From an uncultured Lachnospiraceae bacterium (GTDB taxonomy: Bacteria > Bacillota > Clostridia > Lachnospirales > Lachnospiraceae): 27,744 nt of DNA. Positions 1 to 7,903 of this stretch are shown one piece after another. A program made the translations under genes and the position numbers. How positions within the stretch are numbered: position 1 is the first letter of the stretch; each line of letters begins with the position of its first letter. The stretch lies in assembly GCA_937877165.1 (NCBI GenBank), contig CALEFO010000179.1:1-27744 (forward strand), written 5' to 3'. Below the pieces are notes generated by a model, which saw only the letters and a list, made by a program, of their open reading frames with translations, did not search any database and was not told where the DNA came from.

Positions 1-386
1 CCTATGATGAAGCAAGCTGGCTGGCACTTCGCAAGTCCGGCGAGATGAACTCCTTTGTAGCAACCTGGACAGCAGATTTCAACGATCCTGACAACTTCAT
101 CTATACCTTCTTCGGCAATGATGAGAAGACCAAGATTCGAAGCATTAATTACAAGGACGAGGACACGATGAAGCGGGTAGAAGAGGCCCGTGCCATCACC
201 GATGAGACGGAACGCCTCGCTGAGTACGATGCACTGGAGAAGAAGATTGTAGAAGATGACGCTGCATGGGTGCCGCTGTTCGGACGTACGCATCTGTTTG
301 TGATCAGCGACCGCGTTGCGAAGTTCGTTCCTCACTGGGCTGGCTACAGTGATTTCAACGTGACCGGTGTCACCATGGCAGAGTAA
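1..386 (+). CDS. Peptide/nickel-type ABC transporter substrate-binding protein (family 5), 3' end only
   Basis: The frame is open from base 3 with no start in the window, so this is the C-terminal ~127 residues of a longer protein. Motifs seen include SFVATWTADFNDPDNFIYTF, an ARAITDE helix and DDAAWVPLFGRT followed by a C-terminal strand region. These are typical of the last part of extracellular solute-binding proteins family 5 (DppA/OppA), where the WxADxxDP segment lies near the ligand cleft. Full family members are about 500-600 residues, normally lipoproteins outside the membrane. Immediately downstream on the same strand are two permeases and two ATPases, the usual order of a dpp/opp operon. 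Substrate (di- or oligopeptide, nickel, other) cannot be told from this fragment. Confidence 0.88.
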   Translation, partial: YDEASWLALRKSGEMNSFVATWTADFNDPDNFIYTFFGNDEKTKIRSINYKDEDTMKRVEEARAITDETERLAEYDALEKKIVEDDAAWVPLFGRTHLFVISDRVAKFVPHWAGYSDFNVTGVTMAE

Positions 387-454
387 AGCAATGAAAAAAC
401 GGCGGATGGAACGAATCGCTCCAACTGCCCAAGAAAAGAAGAAAGTAAATCGGC

Positions 455-500
455 AAGAGCTTCCGGGATCCGCCGTACCAGGGCGGACCCGGAAACTCTT
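455..500 (+). promoter_or_regulatory. Intercistronic stem-loop between binding protein and permease genes
   Basis: The arm at 455-474 pairs with 482-500 across a 7-base loop, giving 18 base pairs with one bulged A and one C/A mismatch. No T-tract follows, so it does not look like an efficient terminator. Such hairpins commonly protect the 3' end of the abundant binding-protein message and lower permease expression relative to it; that role is inferred. The remainder of the 216-base gap holds no other gene I can support. Confidence 0.7.
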
Positions 501-602
501 GTGTAAGAGAAATCGGAACGCAGGAAACAGAAAAAATCCGTCCGGACAGTATGCGTGAAATGGTCGCGCAGCTGCCTGCAGGAGCGGTATAAGGATGCCA
601 AC

Positions 603-1523
603 ATGAAACAGATCGTAAAACGAATTCTTGGAACCATTCCGGTTCTGATCGGCGTCATTCTTCTGATTTTTATCATGCTCCGCGTGGTACCCGGTGATGC
701 GGTGACGACACTCCTTGGAGAGCATGTCAATCAGGAAACGATTGATCGTCTGACAAAATCCATGAATCTGGACAAGCCGATGATGGAGCAGTTCTTTACT
801 TATCTGGGAGGACTGCTGCGCGGGGATATGGGACAAAGCTATAAGTACAACCGGAGTGTTACCTCCATGATTTTGGAGGCGTTTCCGTATACCGTACAGC
901 TGGCGGTCATGGCCGCAGTTTTTGCCTGGGTGATGGGTATGATTCTCGGTGTTATTGCAGCCATTCGTCAGAACCATCTTCTGGATCACCTGTTCATGGG
1001 ATTGGCACTGTTCGGCGTATCCATGCCGATTTTTATGACATCGCTTCTTCTGCAGTACTTCCTTGCTTTTAAATGGAGGGTTCTGCCGCTCACCTCCGAT
1101 GGTTCCATTGCTTCCATGATTCTTCCTGCGATTGCTCTTGGCTGGAACAGTGCAGGAAGCGTGGCGCGCATTACGAGATCGAGCCTTCTGGAGGCGATGC
1201 AGGCAGATTATATTGACACTGCAAAGGCCAAGGGACTGATGGGCGGAAAGGTGATTGTATTTCATGCTCTGAAGAATTCGATGCTTCCTGTCATTACGAT
1301 GATGGCGCTTCAGCTCTCCAGCATGCTGTCCGGTGCGGTTATTACAGAAAGTATTTTTGCCATTCCGGGAATCGGACGTCTTGCGACATCAGCGATCTCG
1401 AACCGGGATATGCCGGTTCTGCAGGGAACGGTTATTTTCACTACAGTGATTGTCATTGCCGGAAACCTCCTGGCGGATGTACTGTACTCGGTTCTGGATC
1501 CCAGAATCCGGAAAGGAGCGTGA
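603..1523 (+). CDS. dppB: Peptide/nickel-type ABC transporter permease, DppB/OppB family
   Basis: This 306-residue membrane protein begins MKQIVKRILGTIPVLIGVI and runs straight into the first transmembrane helix. A periplasm-type loop follows with the family hallmarks RVVPGD and LGLDKP-like NLDKPMMEQF, and later transmembrane segments. The cytoplasmic coupling motif EAMQADYIDTAKAKGL (EAA loop) is at about residues 198-213. The C-terminus LLADVLYSVLDPRIRKG is classic for DppB. ATG 603 is chosen because AAGGA precedes it by about 8 bases and the family starts here; an in-frame start at 555 would add an unsupported extension. The stop codon overlaps the start region of the next permease. It forms the membrane channel with the DppC-like partner. 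The symbol reflects family, not proven substrate. Confidence 0.92.
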   Translation: MKQIVKRILGTIPVLIGVILLIFIMLRVVPGDAVTTLLGEHVNQETIDRLTKSMNLDKPMMEQFFTYLGGLLRGDMGQSYKYNRSVTSMILEAFPYTVQLAVMAAVFAWVMGMILGVIAAIRQNHLLDHLFMGLALFGVSMPIFMTSLLLQYFLAFKWRVLPLTSDGSIASMILPAIALGWNSAGSVARITRSSLLEAMQADYIDTAKAKGLMGGKVIVFHALKNSMLPVITMMALQLSSMLSGAVITESIFAIPGIGRLATSAISNRDMPVLQGTVIFTTVIVIAGNLLADVLYSVLDPRIRKGA

Positions 1524-1528
1524 ACGTC

Positions 1529-2479
1529 ATGACATTTCATAAGAAAAAAGAAATTATTGAGTCACTGGAAAAGGGAGGCATTGCAGCAAAAAAGGCGGAG
1601 AATACACAGGAGCTTTTAAGCCAGGTCGGTGAAAAGGACGGAATCCTCGAGAAGCTCGCCCGGATGTGCCGCCAGAATAAGCTGGCTGCCATTTCAGCGT
1701 TGGTGATTCTCCTTATTATTCTGGCCTCTGTTTTTGCTCCGGTCATTGCGCCTTATGGCGAAGCGGAGCAGGACGTTATCAACCGCCTGCAGGCTCCGAG
1801 TCTTATCCACCCGTTCGGGACCGATGAGCTTGGACGGGACGTGTTCTCTCGCATCCTGTATGGTTCCAGGGTATCGCTGGTGATCGGAATTCTTCCGAGT
1901 GTGCTGGCTCTGGTGATTGGTATCATTCTGGGACTGCTCGCCGGATATCTCGGCGGGAAAACGGATGTGATCATCATGCGGATTGCGGACATCATGCTCT
2001 CGATCCCGTCCCTTCTTCTTGCGATGGTCATCATGTATACGTTGGGAAGCTCTACCATCAATTTGTTCCTCGCGCTGTCGATGATCAACTGGGCCAGTGT
2101 GGCACGAGTGGTCCGCTCGCAGACGCTGTCCCTGAAGGAGAGCGAGTATGTAGAGGCGGCGCGTTCCATCGGCGTTTCCAAATGGAAGATCATGATGCGT
2201 CACATTCTTCCGAACTGTATTCCCAGCCTGATCGTTTTATTTACGCTGGAGGTTCCGTCCTCCATCCTTTCGGAGAGCTCCCTGAGCTTTCTGGGCATTG
2301 GTGTCCAGCCGCCGGCAGCTTCCTGGGGCCTGATGGTGAACCAGGCAAAGCAGTTCCTGTTCACGCAGCCGTGGCTTTGCCTTGCTCCCTGCATTTCCAT
2401 CATGGTCGTCGTGCTTGCCTTTAACTTTCTCGGAGACGGACTCCGTGATGTTCTGGACCCGTACATGAAGAATGGATGA
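1529..2479 (+). CDS. dppC: Peptide/nickel-type ABC transporter permease, DppC/OppC family
   Basis: This 316-residue permease has a long N-terminal cytoplasmic tail (about residues 1-50, rich in Lys/Glu), then a first transmembrane helix. The DppC signature HPFGTDELGRDVFSRI lies at about residues 95-110. The coupling loop is SEYVEAARSIGVSKWKIM, and the C-terminus is LGDGLRDVLDPYMKNG. ATG 1529 is preferred over GTG 1520: AAAGGAG at 1512-1518 sits 10 bases before the ATG but only one base before the GTG. The gene follows its partner with only a few bases between, so the two permeases are probably translated together. It pairs with the upstream permease and the two downstream ATPases. Confidence 0.91.
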   Translation: MTFHKKKEIIESLEKGGIAAKKAENTQELLSQVGEKDGILEKLARMCRQNKLAAISALVILLIILASVFAPVIAPYGEAEQDVINRLQAPSLIHPFGTDELGRDVFSRILYGSRVSLVIGILPSVLALVIGIILGLLAGYLGGKTDVIIMRIADIMLSIPSLLLAMVIMYTLGSSTINLFLALSMINWASVARVVRSQTLSLKESEYVEAARSIGVSKWKIMMRHILPNCIPSLIVLFTLEVPSSILSESSLSFLGIGVQPPAASWGLMVNQAKQFLFTQPWLCLAPCISIMVVVLAFNFLGDGLRDVLDPYMKNG

Positions 2480-2488
2480 GAAGGACAC

Positions 2489-2512
2489 GGAGTGCGAATG
2501 CGGCGCTTTTTT
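2489..2512 (+). terminator. Weak terminator-like hairpin between permease and ATPase genes
   Basis: AGTGC at 2491-2495 can pair with GCGCT at 2503-2507 (one G-T pair), followed by six T residues. The stem is short, so at most partial attenuation is expected. It lies in the only sizeable gap between the dppC and dppD genes. Low confidence. Confidence 0.3.
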
Positions 2513-2580
2513 GCAGAGTCTTGGGGGATCCGGCAGAGCAGAAAAGAGCATATGAAAAGAGAGGAAGGAAGTCCGCTTTT

Positions 2581-2606
2581 ACGGATTTTGCCTCAGTGAG
2601 GTATGA
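2581..2606 (+). repeat. 26-base direct repeat copy 1 (mate at 3585-3610), flanking dppD
   Basis: Bases 2581-2606 and 3585-3610 match at 23 of 26 positions by eye. The second copy is the last coding segment of dppD (GFCLSEG, stop). The first copy, read in the equivalent frame, gives GFCLSEV, stop. Two of the three base differences are silent in that reading. Copy 1 also carries the GAGG ribosome binding site of dppD. Confidence 0.65.
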
Positions 2607-2608
2607 AC

Positions 2609-3610
2609 ATGATGGGAGAAGAACAAAACGTTCTGGAAATCAAAGATCTGAAATCATATTTCTTTACGGAAAAAGGAGTGGCGAAGGCTGTTGACGGCGT
2701 GAATATCACCATTCCGAAGGGAAAAATCATCGGCCTGGTCGGAGAGAGCGGCTGCGGCAAAAGTATGACGGCAAGGTCGATCATGGGCCTTCTGAAGTAT
2801 CCCGGGAAAATTGCGGGCGGGCATATCCTGTTTGAAGGAAAAGACCTGGTCGGCCTTTCCGAGCGGGAGCTTCGGAAAATCTGCGGAAATGATATTTCCA
2901 TGATTTTTCAGGAGCCGATGACGAGCCTGAATCCGGTTCTGAAGGTCGGGCATCAGGTTCGGGAGACGCTTCTGGTGCATGACCATACCATCGGGAAGGA
3001 TGAGGCCAGAAAAAAGGTCATTGAGATGTTCCAAAAGGTCGGAATTCCGGAAGCAGAGAAACGCTATGACAGCTATCCTCATGAGCTGTCCGGGGGCCTT
3101 CGTCAGCGCGTCATGATCGCGATGGCCATGATCTGCAAGCCGCACCTTCTGATTGCAGATGAGCCGACGACAGCACTGGATGTCACCATTGAGGCGCAGA
3201 TTCTTCGGCTGATGAAGCAGCTGCGGGATGAGACAGGAACAAGTGTCCTGATTATTACGCATAATCTCGGAGTTGTCGCCGAGATTTGTGACTATGTGTA
3301 TGTTATGTATGCCGGCAAAATCGTGGAGCAGGCACCGACCTGTGAGCTGTTTGATCACACGGCGCATCCGTACACGCAGGGCCTGATGGCATCGATCCCG
3401 CGCATTGGCAGGAATCCGGAAAGGCTCCATACCATTCCAGGCGTTGTCCCGAACCTCCTGCACCTGCCGCAGGGCTGCACGTTCTGCACCAGATGCGAGT
3501 TTGCAGAAGAACAGTGCAGGCAGGAAAAGCCGAAGCTGTGTCAGGTGGGCGAGGAGCACTGGTCGGCATGTTTCAGGAATGAGGACGGTTTTTGCCTCAG
3601 CGAGGGATGA
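2609..3610 (+). CDS. dppD: Peptide-type ABC transporter ATPase, DppD/OppD family
   Basis: This cytoplasmic ATPase of about 333 residues has a Walker A motif GESGCGKS (about residues 46-53), a Q-loop in SMIFQEPMTSLNP, the ABC signature LSGGLRQRV, Walker B LLIADEPTTALD and the switch histidine in ITHNLGVV. The C-terminal oligopeptide-transporter extension carries the cysteine cluster CTFCTRCEFAEEQC; in several family members a similar region binds an Fe-S cluster. Three in-frame ATG codons lie together (2603, 2609, 2612). GAGGT at 2598-2602 is too close to 2603 and well placed for 2609 or 2612. One base separates its stop from the next gene. It would energise transport together with the DppF-like partner. 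Confidence 0.93.
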   Translation: MMGEEQNVLEIKDLKSYFFTEKGVAKAVDGVNITIPKGKIIGLVGESGCGKSMTARSIMGLLKYPGKIAGGHILFEGKDLVGLSERELRKICGNDISMIFQEPMTSLNPVLKVGHQVRETLLVHDHTIGKDEARKKVIEMFQKVGIPEAEKRYDSYPHELSGGLRQRVMIAMAMICKPHLLIADEPTTALDVTIEAQILRLMKQLRDETGTSVLIITHNLGVVAEICDYVYVMYAGKIVEQAPTCELFDHTAHPYTQGLMASIPRIGRNPERLHTIPGVVPNLLHLPQGCTFCTRCEFAEEQCRQEKPKLCQVGEEHWSACFRNEDGFCLSEG

Positions 3611-3611
3611 A

Positions 3612-4589
3612 ATGAGTAAGGAAAAAGAAATTCTGCTTCGTGCAGAGGGTGTATATAAAGAATTTCCGACAGCGAAAAAGGATCAGAAGGTTCACGCAGT
3701 TAACGGCGTGAATCTGGCGATCTATCAAGGCGAGACGCTGGCACTGGTCGGAGAAAGCGGCTGTGGAAAATCTACCTTAGGACGGACTCTGATTCATATG
3801 CTGCCGGTGACAGATGGCGTGATTACCTTCCATGATCAGGAAATTTCCTCCATGGATGAAAAGACCTTCCGTCCGCTTCGTCCGAAGATGCAGATGATTT
3901 TTCAGGATCCGTATGCCAGTCTGGATCCGAGAATGACAGTGCGGGATATCATTGCGGAGCCTTTGGAAACCTATCATGTCTGCAAAAGCCGTGAGGAGAC
4001 AACGGAGCGTGTCCTTCAGCTGATGAAGGCAGTCGGAGTTCCTGCGGAATTCCAGAACCGGTATCCGCATCAGTTCTCCGGCGGACAGCGGCAGAGAATT
4101 GGAATTGCCAGAGCCATTGCCCTGCAGCCGGAGCTGATTGTCTGTGATGAGCCGGTTTCGGCTCTGGACGTATCGGTGCAGAGCCAGGTTCTGAATCTTC
4201 TGAAGGATTTGCAGAAGGAATATGGGCTGACCTATTTGTTCATCGGACATGACCTGTCGGTGATCAATTTCATTGCGGACCGCATCTGTGTCATGTTCCT
4301 TGGAAATATTTGTGAGATTGCTTCCAAGGAGGAGCTGTATGCAAAGCCGCTTCATCCCTATACGGAGTTTCTGATGGATGCCATTCCGAAGGCAGATCCG
4401 CACCTTCGAGGGGAGCACCGGAAAATGCTGACAGGCGAGATTCCAAGCCCTGTGAATGTTCCGTCCGGATGCTGCTTCCGGACGCGCTGCCCCTATGCGA
4501 CGGAGCTGTGTGCGAAACAGAAGCCGGAGCTTAAGAAGGTTGGCGGGCGTTATGTTGCCTGCCATCATGCGGAGGCTGTTACAGCTTAA
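3612..4589 (+). CDS. dppF: Peptide-type ABC transporter ATPase, DppF/OppF family
   Basis: This 325-residue ATPase carries Walker A GESGCGKSTLGR (about residues 45-56), Q-loop MQMIFQDPYASLDPRM, signature FSGGQRQRIGIARA, Walker B LIVCDEPVSALDVS and the switch region FIGHDLSVINF. The C-terminal extension contains PSGCCFRTRCPYATELC, the conserved cysteine patch of this subfamily. The start at ATG 3612 lies one base after the dppD stop and uses GCGAGGGA at the end of dppD as ribosome binding site; upstream codons in the same frame are inside dppD and are not used. The last 11 bases overlap the tail of the minus-strand ktrA gene, so no terminator can lie between them. Confidence 0.93.
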   Translation: MSKEKEILLRAEGVYKEFPTAKKDQKVHAVNGVNLAIYQGETLALVGESGCGKSTLGRTLIHMLPVTDGVITFHDQEISSMDEKTFRPLRPKMQMIFQDPYASLDPRMTVRDIIAEPLETYHVCKSREETTERVLQLMKAVGVPAEFQNRYPHQFSGGQRQRIGIARAIALQPELIVCDEPVSALDVSVQSQVLNLLKDLQKEYGLTYLFIGHDLSVINFIADRICVMFLGNICEIASKEELYAKPLHPYTEFLMDAIPKADPHLRGEHRKMLTGEIPSPVNVPSGCCFRTRCPYATELCAKQKPELKKVGGRYVACHHAEAVTA

Positions 4590-5226
4590 AGCATTTCTGT
4601 ACAGACGTCTTGGGCCCCAGCAGGAGAACGGAATTATCCTTTCGGAAGGAAGTTTCCGGCGTCATGTCCATATTAAGCTGCCCGTTCTCCCGGATGCCGA
4701 GAATATTGATGCCGTATTTCCCACGAAGATTGAGCTGAAGAAGGGACTGTCCCTCCCATTCGCGTGGAATGGTGAGCTCATAGATGGAATAATTATCATC
4801 CAGCTCGGTGTAGTCCAGAATCTTATCGGAGGAGCAGCGGATGGCAGTCCAGGCGGCAAGCTGCTTCGCCGGGTAGATGACCTCATCTGCTCCGTTGTGG
4901 AGAAGAAGACGCTCCTGAATGCCGTGAGAAGCTCTTGCAATGATTTTTCGGGCACCGAGCTCCTTCAGGAGTACAACGGTAATGATCGAGCTTTCGAAAT
5001 TTTCCCCGATGGTGACAATGCAGACATCGAAGTTCTGAACGCCAAGAGATTTTAAAAAGGTGCGGTCCGTGGTATCTCCAATCTGTGCATCCGTTGCATA
5101 GGGAAGAGCCCTCTGCACCTTTTCTTCATCGGTGTCGACGGCAAGAATCTGATGGTGCAGGTCATAAAGCTCACGTGCAATGTGATTGCCGAAGCTCCCG
5201 AGTCCAATCAATAAAAAAGATTTCAT
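4579..5226 (-). CDS. ktrA: Potassium channel regulatory subunit, KtrA/TrkA family
   Basis: This 215-residue cytoplasmic RCK protein starts MKSFLLIGLGSFGNHIAREL. GxGxxGxxxA and the strand-2 acidic residue in ILAVDTDEEKV form the NAD/ATP-binding TrkA_N Rossmann fold (about residues 1-120). A TrkA_C domain follows (about 135-212, including YGINILGIREN). KtrA rings gate the KtrB potassium channel in response to ATP/ADP and often c-di-AMP. ATG at 5226 matches the usual family N-terminus; an in-frame GTG at 5238 would add MKSF as a repeated tetrapeptide and cannot be excluded. It lies 37 bases downstream of ktrB on the same strand. A small hairpin (GCCGC/GCGGC, 5243-5259) sits in the gap. The 3' end overlaps dppF by 11 bases, convergently. 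Confidence 0.92.
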   Translation of the reverse strand: MKSFLLIGLGSFGNHIARELYDLHHQILAVDTDEEKVQRALPYATDAQIGDTTDRTFLKSLGVQNFDVCIVTIGENFESSIITVVLLKELGARKIIARASHGIQERLLLHNGADEVIYPAKQLAAWTAIRCSSDKILDYTELDDNYSIYELTIPREWEGQSLLQLNLRGKYGINILGIRENGQLNMDMTPETSFRKDNSVLLLGPKTSVQKCFKL

Positions 5227-5263
5227 AAAAGATTTCACTTTCTGCCGCTAAAATGCGGCGCTG

Positions 5264-6601
5264 CTAGCCGACGATAAGGTTTTCCTTCGGATAGCGGGAA
5301 ACGCTTTCCGAGCGCGGTGAGATGGTGGCAAAGACAACGGTCAGTCCGCCGACTCGTCCGCAGAACATCATTAAAATAAGAATCAAACGGGAGACGGTTC
5401 CAAGGCTCCTTGTGATTCCGAGTGTAACACCAACCGTCCCGATGGCGGAGGCTGTTTCAAACAGGCAGGTAAGGAGAGGAAGCTGCTCCAGCCTGCTGAT
5501 TACAATGCCGCCCGCAAGGAAGGCAGTCAGATAGAGTGTCAGAATCGCAACCGCATTCCTCACGATTTCCGGCGGAATTCTTCGATGAAACAGCTGTGTG
5601 TCATCCCTTCTCTGAAAGACGGAAAAGGCGGAAGCCAGCAGCACGGCGAGCGTGGTGGTCTTCATTCCGCCGGCGGTGGATCCGGGAGATCCGCCGATGA
5701 GCATCAGGAAAATCATAATGAGAAGGCCGCCTTCACTGACGGAGGAATAGTCTATCGTGTTAAAGCCGGCGGTCCGCATTGTTACAGACTGAAACAAAGA
5801 GCTCCATATCCGTTCCTTCCAAGGCAGCTGATCAAATTCAAAGAAAAAGAAATACAGAGCAGGCAAAATGAGTAGAAAAAAGGTCACCGTCAAAACGGTT
5901 TTTGTCTGCATGCGGCAGAAACGAAGACGAAACCGGTTTTTTCGCAAATCATCCCAGGTGGAAAAGCCGAGACCGCCGAGAATAATCAGCAGCATGATCG
6001 TGAGATTGATCACCGGCTGAGAGACATAGAAGCAAAGGGAGGAATAGGCCCCCTTACTGCCCATCAGGTCAAAGCCGCCGTTGCAGAAGGCGGAGACAGA
6101 GTGAAAAAGACTGTACCAGATTCCGCGCGCGAGACCAAAATCGCGAATAAATATCGGAGACATGATACAAGCCCCGACCAGCTCGAGCAGCAGGGAGGCT
6201 TTCAGAATAAAGCCGGTCAGACGCACAATGCCGCCGACCTGCGCTGCCGAGATCGATTCCTGCATGGTACTGCGCTGCCTCAGACTGATCCGCTTTCCGG
6301 AAAAAAGGAACACGGCGAGTGAGGCTGTCACAATCCCCATTCCGCCGACTTGAATAAGAACAAGCAGAATGACCTGACCGAACAGGGACCAGTGCGTGAC
6401 GGTATCTGTCACGACAAGGCCGGTGACGCAGGAAGCGGAGGTAACGGTGAACAAAGCATCCAGAAAAGAGGTGCTCTGGCGGTCTTTGGCGGCAATGGGA
6501 AGCATCATAAGAAGGGTTCCTGCCAGAATAAGGCCAAGGAAACCAATAAGAATAATCTGCGAGGAACTAAGTTCCAAATGATGTCGGTGTTTTTTCGTCA
6601 T
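5264..6601 (-). CDS. ktrB: Potassium-transporting channel subunit, KtrB/TrkH family
   Basis: This 445-residue polytopic membrane protein begins with a short basic, His-rich tail (MTKKHRHHLEL), then hydrophobic helices. The four TrkH-type selectivity-filter loops are recognisable: SASCVTGLV, SAFCNGGFDL, TMRTAGFNT and SAIGTVGVT, each with the expected filter glycine. Length matches KtrB (about 440-450). It would import potassium with KtrA as gating ring; ktrB is first in this two-gene operon. The SD-like AAAGGAG lies about 19 bases upstream of ATG 6601, unusually far, but no better in-frame start exists. I see no c-di-AMP (ydaO) riboswitch in the 187-base divergent region. That region holds a near-palindrome around GCGGCCGC (6660-6677) and no clear promoter. 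Confidence 0.93.
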   Translation of the reverse strand: MTKKHRHHLELSSSQIILIGFLGLILAGTLLMMLPIAAKDRQSTSFLDALFTVTSASCVTGLVVTDTVTHWSLFGQVILLVLIQVGGMGIVTASLAVFLFSGKRISLRQRSTMQESISAAQVGGIVRLTGFILKASLLLELVGACIMSPIFIRDFGLARGIWYSLFHSVSAFCNGGFDLMGSKGAYSSLCFYVSQPVINLTIMLLIILGGLGFSTWDDLRKNRFRLRFCRMQTKTVLTVTFFLLILPALYFFFFEFDQLPWKERIWSSLFQSVTMRTAGFNTIDYSSVSEGGLLIMIFLMLIGGSPGSTAGGMKTTTLAVLLASAFSVFQRRDDTQLFHRRIPPEIVRNAVAILTLYLTAFLAGGIVISRLEQLPLLTCLFETASAIGTVGVTLGITRSLGTVSRLILILMMFCGRVGGLTVVFATISPRSESVSRYPKENLIVG

Positions 6602-6788
6602 AGCATGCCGGAAGCGGCGACTCCTTTACAAAGTACTAAGAAGTATTCTATCATTTCTGTCCTTGTGCGGCCGCAAGGGATGTGTTAAAAGATAGGAAAA
6701 AGATGCACAGACATACACGGACAGAACATCTCTGAAGAAGGCAGCATCATACAGACTGTGTAAGCCGTAGAGAATTGGAGATTGCTTT

Positions 6789-7607
6789 ATGAAAATGACC
6801 ATGCTTGGAACAGGGAACGCAGTGGTGACGGAATGCTACAACACCTGCTTTGTTCTGGAGGATGAAGCAAGAGAGCTGGAGGATCGCTATTTTCTGGTGG
6901 ACGGAGGCGGCGGAAACGGATTGCTGCAGCAGCTGAAGGCTGCAGGAATCGACTGGAGAAATCTTCGTGTGATGTTCCTGACACATAAGCACCTTGACCA
7001 TATCATGGGAATGATCTGGATGCTGCGGCTGATTCTGCAGAATATGCAGCGCGGCAATTACGAGGGCGAGGCCATCATTTACGGCCATGAAGAAGTGATC
7101 GCGCTTCTTCGGCAGCTTGCCGGGATGCTTCTGACCAGGAAGGAGTGCGCGTTTCTGGATGTGCGTCTTCATTTGATTCCGGTGAAGGATGGTGAGAGCA
7201 GAACGGTCATTGGACACAGGGTGACCTTTTTTGACATCGGCTCTACGAAGGCGAAGCAGTTCGGCTTTACGATGGAACTGGAGAATGGAAAAAAGCTGAC
7301 GTGCTGCGGGGATGAGCCGTACAATCCGTGTGAAAAGAAATACGCAGAGGGAGCGGACTGGCTTCTTCATGAGGCTTTTTGTCTGCACGCGCAGGCGGAG
7401 ATTTTTCATCCGTATGAGAAGCACCATTCCACTGCCTTGGATGCCGCACAGCTTGCGGAAGAGCTGGGGGTGAAGAATCTGGTTCTGTATCATACGGAGG
7501 ATCAGAACATCAGGGATCGGAAACGCCTTTATACAGAAGAAGGAAGAAGGGTATTTTCAGGAAATCTTCTGGTGCCGGAGGACCTCGAGACTATCCGGCT
7601 GGACTGA
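6789..7607 (+). CDS. Metallo-beta-lactamase-fold hydrolase, RNase Z-like subgroup
   Basis: This 272-residue soluble protein carries the metal-binding motif HKHLDH (H66, H68, D70, H71) preceded by the family opening MKMTMLGTGNAV and LVDGGGG. Later ligands appear as CCGDEPYNP, LLHEAF and YEKHHST, and the C-terminal histidine of LVLYHTED. The arrangement (HxHxDH, a GDE-type acidic residue, HEAF, H-H-S/T) resembles RNase Z/ElaC-like phosphodiesterases rather than beta-lactamases. The protein is shorter than tRNase Z and its substrate cannot be named. GGAG at about 6777-6780 precedes ATG 6789. It is divergent from ktrB and followed by the glp leader with its own promoter, so it is probably a single-gene unit. 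Confidence 0.85.
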   Translation: MKMTMLGTGNAVVTECYNTCFVLEDEARELEDRYFLVDGGGGNGLLQQLKAAGIDWRNLRVMFLTHKHLDHIMGMIWMLRLILQNMQRGNYEGEAIIYGHEEVIALLRQLAGMLLTRKECAFLDVRLHLIPVKDGESRTVIGHRVTFFDIGSTKAKQFGFTMELENGKKLTCCGDEPYNPCEKKYAEGADWLLHEAFCLHAQAEIFHPYEKHHSTALDAAQLAEELGVKNLVLYHTEDQNIRDRKRLYTEEGRRVFSGNLLVPEDLETIRLD

Positions 7608-7666
7608 GCACACGGCTTGCTTATCAGAAATCTGACTGCGGAACAGAAAATTTACAGAACTTGGTG

Positions 7667-7695
7667 TTGTAATTCCATTGGGGCTGTGTGATACT
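7667..7695 (+). promoter_or_regulatory. Candidate sigma-A promoter of the glp operon
   Basis: TTGTAA (7667-7672), a 17-base spacer, then GATACT (7690-7695) with an extended TG one base before the -10. Each hexamer matches consensus at four of six positions. Transcription would start near 7702, leaving a leader of about 290 bases before glpP. Just inside this leader, GGATGA/TCATCC forms a small hairpin at 7708-7722. The 7608-7989 gap holds this promoter, a terminator and a snapback element, and no gene. Confidence 0.5.
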
Positions 7696-7750
7696 TACGA
7701 TACAAGCGGATGAAAATCATCCTTGCATATTGTAATTGCCGAAGAGATGA

Positions 7751-7800
7751 TGAGTGTGGCGAAAGTAATGAGGATTACTTTTGCTGCGCTCATTTTGTTT
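7751..7800 (+). terminator. Leader terminator upstream of glpP, probable antitermination target
   Basis: Bases 7751-7769 pair with 7774-7792 over all 19 positions (four are G-U in RNA) around the loop GAGG, and TTTTGTTT follows at 7793-7800. This is a strong intrinsic terminator placed between the predicted promoter and glpP. In Bacillus subtilis, GlpP allows read-through of such leader terminators when bound to glycerol-3-phosphate; here that role is inferred from position and the downstream gene. A segment at 7716-7722 (ATCATCC) can also pair with GATGAT at 7746-7751, touching the base of the terminator, a possible alternative fold. Confidence 0.75.
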
Positions 7801-7810
7801 ATAAGGCAGC

Positions 7811-7903
7811 GCCCTCAGAAAAGAGAATGGCCGAGAGCCATGCTCGCATGGTGAAAGGCATTCTCTTTTCTGAGGGCGGGCAAGGTGCGGAGCACCTCGG
7901 CCC
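7811..7903 (+). repeat. Snapback element in glp leader: 19-base perfect inverted repeat with nested and adjoining hairpins
   Basis: The arm GCCCTCAGAAAAGAGAATG (7811-7829) is perfectly repeated in inverse at 7859-7877. Inside it lies CCATG-CTCG-CATGG (7838-7851). Directly after it is a third hairpin, AGGTGC-GGA-GCACCT (7883-7897), closed by GGGC/GCCC (7878-7881 with 7900-7903). No T-tract follows. It sits between the leader terminator and glpP. It could be a regulatory RNA structure or a REP/MITE-like palindromic insertion; the window holds no second copy to decide. Confidence 0.7.

Noticed and set aside
3405..3611. Upstream extension of the dppF frame into dppD
   Set aside because: These codons overlap the conserved C-terminus of dppD; the family start and ribosome binding site place dppF at 3612.
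6602..6788. c-di-AMP (ydaO) riboswitch controlling ktrBA
   Set aside because: The gap is short and I see none of the conserved ydaO segments; only a near-palindrome around GCGGCCGC is visible.
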